Assembly (NCBI RefSeq): GCF_003201655.1
Contig: NZ_QJJU01000039.1
Location: 8,523-40,642, forward strand
DNA length: 32,120 bases
Direction of reading: 5' to 3'
DNA from: Mycolicibacterium moriokaense
GTDB taxonomy: Bacteria > Actinomycetota > Actinomycetes > Mycobacteriales > Mycobacteriaceae
Shown here: positions 23,316-31,997 of the stretch, in pieces
Position numbering within the stretch: position 1 is the stretch's first letter
Layout of the letters: each line of letters begins with the position of its first letter
Position numbers and translations under genes: made by a program
The notes under the pieces: generated by a model
Told to the model about the DNA's origin: nothing
Database searches by the model: none
Seen by the model: the letters and a program-made list of their open reading frames with translations, nothing else

Positions 23316-24754
23316 CCACTGCGACCCGCTACGACGTCGTCGTCATCGGCGCCGGTATCGTCGGCTCCGCCATCGCTCGAGAGCTGGCTGGCCACCAACT
23401 GTCGGTCGCGCTGCTCGAAGCGCGCGACGACGTCGGCGACGGCACCAGCAAGGCCAACACCGCCATCCTGCACACCGGTTTCGACGCCAAACCCGGAACG
23501 CTGGAGTCGGCCCTGGTCAGCCGCGGCTATCACCTGCTCTCCGAATACGCCACCCACACCGGCATCCCGATCGAGCACACCGGCGCCATTCTGGTCGCCT
23601 GGGACCAAGAACAACTCGACGCCCTGCCCTCGCTGATAGACAAGGCCGAAGCCAACGGCTATCACCGTTGTCAACTCATCGACGCCGAGGCCGTCTACAC
23701 GCAGCTGCCGCAGCTCGGGCCAGGGGCGCTCGGTGGTATGACGGTGCCCGACGAATCGATCATCTGCACCTGGACGGTCAACCTCGCCCTGGCCACCGAC
23801 GCCGTCAACCGCGGCGTCACCCTGCTGACCAGTCACCGTATCGACCGCGTCGACGCCGGTGGCGATGCCACCACGCTGCACACCAGCCGGGGGCCCGTCA
23901 CGGCACGCTGGGTAGTCAACGCTGCCGGCCTGGGTGCTGACCTCATCGATGCGATGTTCGGCTATTGCCGATTCACGGTCACCCCCCGTCGCGGCGAACT
24001 CATCGTCTACGACAAGCTCGCCCGCGCGTTGATCGACAAGATTGTGCTTCCGGTGCCGACGTCGCGCGGCAAGGGCGTGTTGGTCAGCCCGACCATCTAC
24101 GGCAACGTCATGCTTGGCCCGACGTCAGAGGATCTGCAGGACCGCACCGACACCGCAACCTCTGAAGCCGGCTTCGAGTTCCTGCTCGACAAGGGGCGAA
24201 AGCTGATGCCGAAGCTGCTCGAGGAGGAAGTCACCGCCACCTACTCCGGGCTGCGCGCCGCGATCGACCACAACGATTACCTCATCGAGACCGATGCCGC
24301 GCAGCGCTACCTGCTCGTCGGTGGGATCCGTTCCACCGGCCTGACGTCGGGCATGGCGGTCGCCGAATACGTCCGTGATCAACTCGCCGCGGCAGGTCTG
24401 GCGTTGGTGCCCAGAACTGACCTGCCCGCCCCGCCGCGGATGCCCAATATCGGCGAGGCGTTTCCCCGCCCCTACCAGCGGTCAGACATGATCGCCGATG
24501 ATCCCGCCTACGGCCGGATCGTCTGCTTTTGTGAACGCGTCACCGAAGGCGAGGTCCGCGACGCCTGCCGGTCGGTGGTCCCGCCGGCGGCTTTGGACGG
24601 GCTTCGCCGCCGGACCCGCGTGATGAACGGCCGGTGCCAAGCCTTCTTCTGCGGCGCCGAAGTGCAAGCCCTGCTCGAGCGCGAAGTCGGTGCACCCCAA
24701 CCCGTTTCCGCTGCGCCCGCCGCGGCGGTCACTTCTCAGGAGGCCCATCGATGA
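23312..24754 (+). CDS. GlpA-like FAD-dependent oxidoreductase with BFD-type iron-sulfur domain
   Basis: The 480-residue protein starts at ATG 23312 (CAGGAG upstream, ATGA overlap with the kinase). An N-terminal FAD fold (VVIGAGIVGSAIARELAG) leads a DAO/glycerol-3-phosphate-dehydrogenase domain. The C-terminus carries a BFD-like [2Fe-2S] domain with Cys405-x-Cys407, Cys442 and Cys447 (CFCERVTEGEV ... GRCQAFFC), as in GlpA of the anaerobic GlpABC enzyme. It probably oxidises the phosphorylated product of the preceding kinase and hands electrons to the next gene's product. Length and motifs look intact. Confidence 0.88.
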   Translation: MTTATRYDVVVIGAGIVGSAIARELAGHQLSVALLEARDDVGDGTSKANTAILHTGFDAKPGTLESALVSRGYHLLSEYATHTGIPIEHTGAILVAWDQEQLDALPSLIDKAEANGYHRCQLIDAEAVYTQLPQLGPGALGGMTVPDESIICTWTVNLALATDAVNRGVTLLTSHRIDRVDAGGDATTLHTSRGPVTARWVVNAAGLGADLIDAMFGYCRFTVTPRRGELIVYDKLARALIDKIVLPVPTSRGKGVLVSPTIYGNVMLGPTSEDLQDRTDTATSEAGFEFLLDKGRKLMPKLLEEEVTATYSGLRAAIDHNDYLIETDAAQRYLLVGGIRSTGLTSGMAVAEYVRDQLAAAGLALVPRTDLPAPPRMPNIGEAFPRPYQRSDMIADDPAYGRIVCFCERVTEGEVRDACRSVVPPAALDGLRRRTRVMNGRCQAFFCGAEVQALLEREVGAPQPVSAAPAAAVTSQEAHR

Positions 24755-26001
24755 GCACCACCCGCGGCGTCGATGTCGCCATTGTCGGCGGCGGTCCCGC
24801 CGGCCTGACCGCGGCCGCCGCATTGTCGCGCGACCGGACGCTGAATATCGTTGTGCTGGAACGTGAATCCGCAGCCGGGGGCATCCCCCGACACAGCGAC
24901 CACCCCGGCTACGGCATGCGCGACCTGAAGACATTCATCAGCGGCCCCGCGTACGCGCGCCGACTGGCAGACACAGCCGCCGCCGCAGGCGCCACCATCC
25001 GGACCAACGCCATGGTGACGGGCTGGGCCGATGACAACACCCTTCAGGTGACGTCGCCGCGAGGCCGTGAACTGATCCAGGCATCGGCGATCGTGCTGGC
25101 CACCGGTGCCCGTGAACGCCCCCGCCCGGCGCGCATGATCCCAGGAGATCGGGCCGCCGGCATATACACGACCGGACACCTTCAAAACGTCGTTCACCTC
25201 AAGCACGGCACGGTCGGCCGCCGCGCCGTCGTGGTCGGTGCCGAACTCGTCAGCTACTCCGCGGTGCTCACCCTCAAACACGCCGGCTGCCGGACCGCAC
25301 TGATGACGACGGAGTACCCCTCGCCGGAGTCCTACGCCGTATTCAAACTTGCCGGCAAAACACCGCTGCTGGGCGTCGAGGTCGCCACCCGCACCCGGCT
25401 CACCCGCATCATCGGCAAACCCGTTGTGCAGGCGGTCGAAGTCGAGGACCTCGACACGGGGGAGCGCCGCATGATCGACTGCGACACTGTCGTTCTCACC
25501 GGCGACTGGATCCCCGACCACGAACTGGCCCGCTCCGCTGGACTCGAAATGGATCCCGGCACGCTGGGCCCCGTAGTCGACACGGCGTTGCGCACCAGCA
25601 GGCCAGGCGTATTCGCGGTGGGTAACTTGCTGCATCCCGTCGACACGGCCGATATCGCCGCGCTCGACGGTCGCCACGTCGCCGACCACGTTCGCGCCCA
25701 CCTCAGCGGTCGCCGACCATCGACCGAGGGAGTGCGCATCCAGGTCGATGCCCCGCTGCGCTGGGTCGCGCCCAACGTCTTCCGGCCCGGTGATCCCATG
25801 CCGGCGCGCCGCCGCCTATTGCTGTGGACCGACGCCCTTGTACGTGTGCCGACCGTGGTCGTGACCCAGACCGGAAAGGTCATCGGTCGCAAGACCTTGC
25901 CGTGGCCCGCATCCCCCGGACGCGTGTTTCGAGTGCCGTCGAGCATCCTGCGCAATGTCGATGCCACCGGAGGCCCAGTGACGCTATCGCTTCGGCGTTG
26001 A
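24751..26001 (+). CDS. GlpB-like FAD/NAD(P)-dependent oxidoreductase
   Basis: The 416-residue protein starts at ATG 24751 (CAGGAGG upstream, ATGA overlap). It has a dinucleotide fold VAIVGGGPAGLTAAAAL, then AAGGIPRHSDHPGYGMRDL, VLATGARERPRPAR and a second fold around RRAVVVGAELVSYSAV, where related proteins usually have a GxGxxG, and ends with GVFAVGNLLHP. In many bacteria this protein pairs with a GlpA-like subunit, often with a small DUF1667 protein that is absent here. It likely forms the electron-transfer partner of the GlpA-like dehydrogenase. It is the last gene of the coupled operon. Confidence 0.85.
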   Translation: MSTTRGVDVAIVGGGPAGLTAAAALSRDRTLNIVVLERESAAGGIPRHSDHPGYGMRDLKTFISGPAYARRLADTAAAAGATIRTNAMVTGWADDNTLQVTSPRGRELIQASAIVLATGARERPRPARMIPGDRAAGIYTTGHLQNVVHLKHGTVGRRAVVVGAELVSYSAVLTLKHAGCRTALMTTEYPSPESYAVFKLAGKTPLLGVEVATRTRLTRIIGKPVVQAVEVEDLDTGERRMIDCDTVVLTGDWIPDHELARSAGLEMDPGTLGPVVDTALRTSRPGVFAVGNLLHPVDTADIAALDGRHVADHVRAHLSGRRPSTEGVRIQVDAPLRWVAPNVFRPGDPMPARRRLLLWTDALVRVPTVVVTQTGKVIGRKTLPWPASPGRVFRVPSSILRNVDATGGPVTLSLRR

Positions 26002-26124
26002 TCTCGAGGATGTAGTCCGTGCGCCCGTGCAGTCCCGCGGAATCGGAAGAGAAGACCTCCGCGAGGCTGAAGGTGGCCCCTGGCGAAGGGAACTGTTCTG
26101 CAGCGAGTTCGCACCGCGCAGAAG

Positions 26125-27069
26125 ATGAGGATGCTAATTTCGGTGCCAGTGAGCAGAGTTACGAGACTGTCGAATCGATCGCGGACGAACCCAGCGGCCC
26201 CGTCGTGGTTCGCTGCCGCACTCTCTCAGGTGCCTGAGCATTCCGATATCGAAGTCGACGGTTGCCGCATACGCCTGCGCGCGTGGGGAAGCCGTGAGCT
26301 ACCGCCACTGGTGCTCGTTCACGGAGGCGCCGCGCACTCCGGATGGTGGGATCACATCGCGCCGTTCTTTTCTCACACGCATCGAGTCATCGCTCCCGAT
26401 CTGAGCGGGCATGGCGATAGCGGCACCCGCACGACGTATGACCTAGACACGTGGGCGCGCGAAGTACTCGCGGCGGCAACGGCCGCTGGGCCATCGGGAC
26501 GACCAACTATTGTCGGCCACAGCATGGGTGGTTGGATCACGTCACAGGCGGCGCATTACCATGGCGAGCAGATCGACAGCGTCGTTGTCATTGATTCACC
26601 GCTGTTGGGTGACGTGCCAGAAGGAGCGCGACTGCGCAATCGCAAGCAGCGCGCGACCGGATACCGGTCGAAGGATGAGATCCTCGCCCGCTTCACACCG
26701 GTGCCCTCGCAGGAGACGGTGCTCCCGTACGTCGGGCACCATATCGCGGTTGAGTCGATTCGAAGAACGCTAAGGGGCTGGAGCTGGAAGTTCGACCCTA
26801 CGATCTTCGACGCACCACTGCTCGACCAAACCCCCTCCGAGCAGGAGATGATGGAACGCACACTAGCCGAATTGCCCTGCCGGGTTGGCTATATGCGCTG
26901 CGAGGCCGGCGTCGGGCCGCCCGATATGGGTGACCGTCTCCGCTCCATCCTCCAACTCAGAGGGCCCTTCGTCGAGCTCGCCGAAGCTGGCCATCATCCC
27001 ATGCTTGATCAGCCGCTACCACTCGTGGCTGCTCTGAGGACTCTGCTGGAAATGTGGTCGATCACCTGA
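26125..27069 (+). CDS. Alpha/beta hydrolase
   Basis: The product is up to 314 residues (from ATG 26125; a GTG at 26230 would give a 279-residue form that starts right at the conserved domain, and neither has a strong ribosome binding site). Motifs are HGGAAHSGWWDHIAPFF for the oxyanion region, GHSMGG with nucleophile Ser133, and a late GHHPML with the likely catalytic His290. The fold is that of carboxylesterases, epoxide hydrolases or meta-cleavage hydrolases; the substrate is unknown. It follows the GlpB-like gene by 123 bp and may be transcribed separately. It converges on the P450 gene at 27377-28708. Confidence 0.8.
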   Translation: MRMLISVPVSRVTRLSNRSRTNPAAPSWFAAALSQVPEHSDIEVDGCRIRLRAWGSRELPPLVLVHGGAAHSGWWDHIAPFFSHTHRVIAPDLSGHGDSGTRTTYDLDTWAREVLAAATAAGPSGRPTIVGHSMGGWITSQAAHYHGEQIDSVVVIDSPLLGDVPEGARLRNRKQRATGYRSKDEILARFTPVPSQETVLPYVGHHIAVESIRRTLRGWSWKFDPTIFDAPLLDQTPSEQEMMERTLAELPCRVGYMRCEAGVGPPDMGDRLRSILQLRGPFVELAEAGHHPMLDQPLPLVAALRTLLEMWSIT

Positions 27070-27376
27070 CCTGTCGGCGACCGTTCCCAGCTTGAACGTT
27101 CTGTAAGATTTCGCATACCCCACGCCAGTACGCTTGGCTTCTGGCATTAGAGGAATTCTTTCCACGGGAATTGCGTTGTGTGAGTGTCTGTTTGAGCATC
27201 CTCGTTGGAAGGTCGTAGTGGGTGCTGACGCTAACGGCGACGACATCGCCGGTAGCACCCGTCGCCTGGCCGACTGCTACGCGCGCCAAGCACATCTGGG
27301 GCTCAATTCCGGGCGGTTGAGCGCGTTGTCGAACATGAAGTCGAAATCACTTCCAGTGATGACCGATTCAAGATTG
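27070..27376. other. Convergent intergenic region without a recognised gene
   Basis: About 300 bases between the convergent hydrolase and P450 genes. Short open frames on both strands lack family resemblance. No clear terminator was found. Confidence 0.4.
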
Positions 27377-28708
27377 CTAACTGACGTGCGGTCGATCTGC
27401 TGGCTGCGGATTGTTCGCGGGATCCCAAGTGACGAGTACATGTTCGGGCCCGCGAAAGGATGTGTTGGGGGAGTACGTATACTTCTGTTGCTCAACAAGT
27501 TTCATATGAGGAAGGCGACGAGATGCCTCCTCGAGCATCACCCGCATTTCCATACGGGCCAATTGCGCGCCCAGACACAGATGCGCACCCCACCCGAATG
27601 CAATGTGTTGTCTGGAATTCACGCGCCTGATGTTGAGCGACTCTCCGTCAGGGAACTTCTCGGAATCATGGTTCGCCGAGCCGTTCAACATCATGATCCG
27701 AGACCCGGTTGGCAACTCATATCCACCCAACGTGGTGGGCCGGGTGGTAACACGTCGCCATGCTGGCACTGACGTCTGGAATCTCAGGATCTCTTCTACC
27801 GCATTCGGGATCAGCCCTGAGTCGGCGCAGATCGCCTCCCACTGCGACGTGTTCTCTAGTAGGGCTTTGAAGCCGGCGGCCGCAGCGTTGGTCGTCGTTT
27901 CGTGGGCTGCATATAGGTGTCCCTGCATGATTGTGACGAGGTAATTCTCGTCCCACAGCGCCTCCTGCGGATCATCCTGCCATGCCCCGACGGCGTTGCT
28001 CATGTAGTCATCGCCGGGGCTTTCCATGAGCCTCTTGACGTGCGCGCGTGCATATTCCAGGTATGCCACATAGTCGCGAGCCAGACCGACCTGCTGATCG
28101 GGCGTCGGTCGGCCCCAGATCCACAGTCCGAAGCGCGTCGCATACCGTCGTACCCGCTCGACTTCGGCTTCTGGCACACCCATCAGGATGAACGCGGTTA
28201 ATGCCGGCACGGAGAACGTCAATTGATCGACCAGATCAGCTCGACCGCTCTTGACGACTGCATCGAGGCATTCCGTCACGAAACGCCGGGTGAAGGGTTC
28301 AAGCCGAGCCACCGAATCTAACGTCAGCCCTTTGCGGATAACGCGCCGATGGCGTGAATGCCTTGGGGGATCCTCGTCGACGAGTTGCGTTGAGGGTTCG
28401 TACCCGCCCCGCATGAGTTCCTGCACAGCAGCCTCGCATGGCGGAGTGATCATAGCCACCGCTTCGGCTGCGCTGAAAGTTTCTGTGTCCTTGTAAATCT
28501 CGATGATGTCCTCGTAGCGGCTCACCACCCAGTAGCCGATCTGCGGGCTATAAAACACAGGTTCCTGTGCGCGGTACGCTGCGAAGTGCCGATACGGATC
28601 TTGAAGATAGTCTTCGGAAAACGGATCGAACGATGCCGCCAGTGTCGATACGGGACAGCCGGTCGGATCGTTTGGCGACGCGTCCATCGAGTCTGTGAAC
28701 TCAGTCAT
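27377..28708 (-). CDS. Cytochrome P450 (second, distinct family)
   Basis: The 443-residue product starts at ATG 28708. It has the heme motif AFGWGAHLCLGAQ with ligand Cys378, the I-helix motif HLYAAHETTTNA containing the usual acid-Thr pair, the ExxR motif EEILR, and a C-terminal SFRGPEHVLVTW. It is only distantly similar to the CYP199-like enzyme at 10129-11304. Its exact family is not recognised. No redox partner is adjacent, so it may share the ferredoxin and reductase at 8821-10021. It lies downstream of PurU, MetF-like, AdoK and SahH genes on the same strand and has palindrome S5 107 bp upstream of its start, suggesting co-regulation with the Rieske and fdhF genes. Confidence 0.88.
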   Translation of the reverse strand: MTEFTDSMDASPNDPTGCPVSTLAASFDPFSEDYLQDPYRHFAAYRAQEPVFYSPQIGYWVVSRYEDIIEIYKDTETFSAAEAVAMITPPCEAAVQELMRGGYEPSTQLVDEDPPRHSRHRRVIRKGLTLDSVARLEPFTRRFVTECLDAVVKSGRADLVDQLTFSVPALTAFILMGVPEAEVERVRRYATRFGLWIWGRPTPDQQVGLARDYVAYLEYARAHVKRLMESPGDDYMSNAVGAWQDDPQEALWDENYLVTIMQGHLYAAHETTTNAAAAGFKALLENTSQWEAICADSGLIPNAVEEILRFQTSVPAWRRVTTRPTTLGGYELPTGSRIMMLNGSANHDSEKFPDGESLNIRRVNSRQHIAFGWGAHLCLGAQLARMEMRVMLEEASRRLPHMKLVEQQKYTYSPNTSFRGPEHVLVTWDPANNPQPADRPHVS

Positions 28709-28814
28709 GGTGGGAATTCCTTACCGTGCTACTGGTCGAAGTGCGCGCAGACGATTCGATGGCGAGACGATCTGCAGCCAAAAAACCACCGAAGACATCA
28801 GCGTCTAGCTTACG

Positions 28815-28830
28815 TTGCGTGCGCAAGCAA
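28815..28830. promoter_or_regulatory. Palindromic operator-like site S5, upstream of the second P450
   Basis: TTGCGTGCGCAAGCAA is a perfect match to TTGCnTGCGCAnGCAA. On the minus strand it is followed after two bases by TAAGCT (28812-28807), a possible -10 for the P450 gene at 28708. It lies between the purU stop and the P450 start, which gives the P450 its own promoter within the minus-strand gene run. Confidence 0.65.
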
Positions 28831-28876
28831 ACCGTTTGGCTGTACCGGCCGTGCCTACGTCGACGTCTGGTTGGCA

Positions 28877-29770
28877 TCAGGGGAATACCACGGTGCGATG
28901 GCCGTCTAGCAGGACCCGGTTCTCGGTGTGCCAGCGCACTGCACGTGACAGCGCCATGCATTCGGTGTCTCGGCCCAGCATGGTGACATCTGCTGCACTC
29001 ATCGAATGGTCCACGCGCGCGACCTCCTGTTCGATAATGGGCCCCTCGTCGAGGTCCTCGGTGACGTAGTGGGCGGTTGCGCCGATCAGCTTGACGCCGC
29101 GTGAATGTGCCTGGTGGTAAGGCCGGGCTCCCTTGAAGCTCGGCAACATCGAGTGGTGGATGTTGATTGCCTTGCCTTCGAGCTGCTTGCACAATTCGGG
29201 CGACAGGATCTGCATGTAGCGGGCCAGTACCGTCAAGTCGACCTGCAGTGTGTCTACTAGCTCGCACAGACGGTCCTCGGCGGCCGACTTGGTGTCAGGT
29301 GAAACCGCGATGTGGTGGAAGGGGATGTTGTAGTTGTCTGCCATCCAGCCGAGGTCGGGATGATTGCACACCACGGCAACGATGTCGATATTGAGCGCGC
29401 CGTTGGCCGCGCGGAATAACAAGTCGTTGAGGCAGTGCCCGTACTTGCTGGCCATGATCAGTACGCGGTGTTTGTCCGACGCGTAGGACATGTGCCAGCT
29501 CATGCCGAAACGAGCGGCAACGGTGTCGAAGTCGGCACTTAGCACGGCTAGATCGAGCGAGGTGTCGTAGGCGGCTTCGAATTGCAGTCGGATAAAGAAC
29601 TTTTCGGCGTCGGGGTCGACGAACTGCTGGCATTCGACGATGGTGCACTCATGATCGAGCAGGAATTGGGCAAGGGCAAAGACGATGCCTGGCCTGTCAG
29701 GACAGGACAGAGTGAAGATGTATCCGGTAGGGGTGCGCGTTGCGTAGCGGCTAGGTATGGGATCGTTCAT
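28877..29770 (-). CDS. purU: Formyltetrahydrofolate deformylase
   Basis: The 297-residue protein has an N-terminal ACT domain (LSCPDRPGIVFALAQFLLDH) and a C-terminal formyltransferase-like domain. The catalytic residues are Asn203 and His205 in NIHHSMLPSFKGARPYHQA and Asp241 in VTEDLDEGPIIEQ. PurU hydrolyses 10-formyl-THF to formate and THF. In C1 metabolism it releases folate-bound one-carbon units as formate, and in some methylotrophic or demethylating bacteria it sits beside metF. That is also the case here: a MetF-like gene is just upstream. The formate could then be oxidised by the FdhF-type enzyme (inference). Confidence 0.93.
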   Translation of the reverse strand: MNDPIPSRYATRTPTGYIFTLSCPDRPGIVFALAQFLLDHECTIVECQQFVDPDAEKFFIRLQFEAAYDTSLDLAVLSADFDTVAARFGMSWHMSYASDKHRVLIMASKYGHCLNDLLFRAANGALNIDIVAVVCNHPDLGWMADNYNIPFHHIAVSPDTKSAAEDRLCELVDTLQVDLTVLARYMQILSPELCKQLEGKAINIHHSMLPSFKGARPYHQAHSRGVKLIGATAHYVTEDLDEGPIIEQEVARVDHSMSAADVTMLGRDTECMALSRAVRWHTENRVLLDGHRTVVFP

Positions 29771-29786
29771 GGTTCGGGCCTCGCAG

Positions 29787-29958
29787 CTAGTCAGATGATC
29801 CGAAGAGACCGGTCATGTGGTTGAGCCGGGGCGGCTGCAACTCGTTGCCGATGAGCCAGGCATCGGTGGCGGGGTGTGCCCAGCGCCAAGAGCCCGCCGT
29901 TTACGGCGTGTACTGCATCTAAATCCTTGTGAGGGTGCAGGATACGAACCTTGCTCAC
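29787..29958 (-). pseudogene. Small unrecognised gene between metF-like and purU, apparently frameshifted
   Basis: A GTG start (29958) overlaps the stop of the MetF-like gene by four bases (GTGA). It reads MSKVRILHPHKDLDAVHAVN then GGLLALGTP. Around 29880 the sequence makes better sense in the next frame: ATDAWLIGNELQPPRLNHMT then GLFGSSD and stop at 29787. Without the shift it ends at 29791. The two halves read like one ~55-residue protein. The family is unknown. If the frameshift is an error it would be a small gene of the C1 operon. Confidence 0.35.
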
Positions 29959-30800
29959 TTTGTGCCACCGCCGTCAGAGATGCGGTTCTGCCATTCCAGT
30001 GTGGCTTGGACTTGGTTGAAGGAGAACAGATGCAACCCTTCGATGCCCAGGTCCTTGAATCGGTCATGCGCAACGATTTCTGTGACCAGGCCTTCAGGTG
30101 CATAGGCACGGCCCAACAGAAGTTTCCCGATGAATCCGTGTTGCTTGGTGAGAAACTTCACGGACGACCCCACGCCAATCTTGAGTGATAGCTCGATGAG
30201 CTTTCGGCTGTGCAGTGGCGCCGCGATTCCGACGCGGATAGGCAGCAGGATTCCCGCGTTACGCGTCGCCGCGAGCCACGTCGTGAGCGCAGCGGAATCA
30301 AAGCACAGTTGGCTTACCATGTAGTCGGCGTATTGCTGCTTGTGCTGGAGCGCCTCTGTCAGCTTGGCGTCGGGAATCTCCGGATGTCCCTCCGGGTAGC
30401 ATGCAACACCGATTCGGACCAAGCTATGGTCGAGATATTGGATCGCTTCCAGGATCTCAAGCGCTTCGCTGTACTTGCCCACCGGTCGTTCTGAGTCGCC
30501 GCCGATCACGTAGAGGTCGTCGACACCATGCAGGTTCAGCGCATCGAGAAAATTCTGCAACTGCTCTTCGTCTTTGACCATACGCGCGGCAAGGTGCGGA
30601 ACCACCCGACGCCCCATCTGCCGGGCACGAGCGACATGTTCGAGGGTGCGCTCAAGTCCGAATTTCGGCGAGCAGGTGATGGTGATCGTCGTGTCGGTCG
30701 GGACTGCGGCGAATTTCTCATCAGCACCGCGAAGCGGTATCAGCTCAATGTTGGCGTTGCGGATTAGATCGTCGACGATCATGCTGGCGGCGAACCTCAC
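29955..30800 (-). CDS. Methylenetetrahydrofolate reductase family protein (MetF-like)
   Basis: The 281-residue product starts at GTG 30800, six bases after GGAGGT. It is a TIM-barrel protein of MetF size with typical stretches: DTTITITCSPKFGLERTLEHVARARQMG (phosphate/flavin side), VVPHLAARMV, DDLYVIGGDSERPVGKYSEALEIL, GVACYPEGHPE and the C-terminal GLHLFSFNQVQATLEW. MetF interconverts methylene-THF and methyl-THF with reduced flavin. Next to purU it could run in the oxidative direction to dispose of methyl groups (inference). It lies 41 bp downstream of adoK, so the run sahH-adoK-metF-purU probably forms one unit. Confidence 0.85.
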   Translation of the reverse strand: MRFAASMIVDDLIRNANIELIPLRGADEKFAAVPTDTTITITCSPKFGLERTLEHVARARQMGRRVVPHLAARMVKDEEQLQNFLDALNLHGVDDLYVIGGDSERPVGKYSEALEILEAIQYLDHSLVRIGVACYPEGHPEIPDAKLTEALQHKQQYADYMVSQLCFDSAALTTWLAATRNAGILLPIRVGIAAPLHSRKLIELSLKIGVGSSVKFLTKQHGFIGKLLLGRAYAPEGLVTEIVAHDRFKDLGIEGLHLFSFNQVQATLEWQNRISDGGGTK

Positions 30801-30841
30801 TTAAGCACCTCCGGCCGTCGCGTAATCTGTGGCGGCTGCGG

Positions 30842-31843
30842 TCATTTCGCGGCCACCGACGAGGAACGAACAACGGACTCGATGTCAGCGGCAGACTCGG
30901 TGCCGTATGCATCAGTCAGGCGGTCCAACGCGGTGTCGGCGTCGAGCCGCCATTCCTGGGTGCCTGACGTCTCGAGAACCAGCGCGGCGATAAGGGAGCC
31001 GAGTTGTGCGGCGCGTTTTACCTCCAGGCCCCGGCTTACGCCGGCGAGGAAACCGCCACGGAACGCGTCGCCGACGCCGGTGGGATCGACGATCTCGCCG
31101 GCTGGCACTGCTTCAACGTGGAGTTGGTTTCCGTCACGATCAACGATCAGGCAGCCCTTGGCTGACAGAGTGGTGATGCGAAGCCCGACGCGTTCGGTGA
31201 TGTCTTGCTCGCTCCACTCGGTTTTTCGGGTGAGTAGTTCCCACTCGTATTCGTTTGTGAACAGGTAGTCGGCCCCGTCGACAAGCGCTCGCGTTTGATC
31301 CCGGTCCAGTACCGGAAGCTGCTGTGAAGGGTCGGCTGCGAATGGGATCTGCAGACGTCGGGCCTCCATTGTGTGGATGACCATGGCCTCCGGGTCGTTC
31401 GGGCCAATGAGCACCAAGTCGACTTTGTTCGCCGCCGTCACGGGTTCAAGTGAGATGCGCGGTGCCTCACTCATTGCGCCGGGATAAAAAGAAGCGAGCT
31501 GGCATTGGTCATCGTCGGTCGTGCAAGTGAAGCGTGCGGTATGGGCGGTGTCGGAGATGAGCAGACACGAGCAGTCGACGCCGTGGCGTTCCAGCCAGGC
31601 GCGGTAGTCGCCGAAGTCTTGGCCGACGGCGCCGATGAGGATCGGTCGATGCCCGAGGACGCCCAACGCGAAGGCGATGTTCGCCGCCACTCCGCCACGG
31701 CGAACTACGAGCTCGCTGACTAACAAGCTCAAAGACAACCGGTCGAGATGGCTGTCGATGAAATGCTCGGCGAACCGTCCGGGGAACCGCATGAGATGGT
31801 CGGTAGCGATCGATCCGGTAACGGCAATGGATCCAGCAGGCAT
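30842..31843 (-). CDS. adoK: Adenosine kinase (PfkB family, mycobacterial type)
   Basis: The 333-residue protein starts at ATG 31843. It closely resembles the mycobacterial adenosine kinase (Rv2202c type): SIAVTGSIATDHLMRFPGRF, RGGVAANIAFALGVLG, SDTAHTARFTCTTD, SFYPGAMSEAP, AADPSQQLPVL, LFTNEYEWELL, and the catalytic motif DPTGVGDAFRGG with Asp259. It phosphorylates adenosine to AMP with ATP. Adjacent sahH produces adenosine from S-adenosylhomocysteine, so the pair pulls the SAM cycle forward. In mycobacteria adoK is normally elsewhere from sahH, so this may be a second, pathway-specific copy (inference). An upstream extension to 31969 is open but lacks family similarity. Confidence 0.92.
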   Translation of the reverse strand: MPAGSIAVTGSIATDHLMRFPGRFAEHFIDSHLDRLSLSLLVSELVVRRGGVAANIAFALGVLGHRPILIGAVGQDFGDYRAWLERHGVDCSCLLISDTAHTARFTCTTDDDQCQLASFYPGAMSEAPRISLEPVTAANKVDLVLIGPNDPEAMVIHTMEARRLQIPFAADPSQQLPVLDRDQTRALVDGADYLFTNEYEWELLTRKTEWSEQDITERVGLRITTLSAKGCLIVDRDGNQLHVEAVPAGEIVDPTGVGDAFRGGFLAGVSRGLEVKRAAQLGSLIAALVLETSGTQEWRLDADTALDRLTDAYGTESAADIESVVRSSSVAAK

Positions 31844-31997
31844 AGGACTGCCTTTCTCGAGGACGAATGTGTCAGTGCTGCACGCGATACGAGCGTGTTG
31901 CCCACCGCGCGTCCTCGACCTCGCCGCGATAATTGTCGTGGCGCGAGCCGGTGATGAAGGACGCTGCACCCGTGATTGGCATTGTCTGTTCGCTCCG

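Noticed and set aside
7046..28830. Palindrome as a KstR/KstR2 (cholesterol regulon) site
   Set aside because: The dyad TTGCnTGCGCAnGCAA does not fit the published KstR or KstR2 consensus spacing, and no steroid genes are present.
31844..31997. An S-adenosylhomocysteine riboswitch between sahH and adoK
   Set aside because: The gap is downstream of sahH on the minus strand, not in its leader, and I see no characteristic fold.
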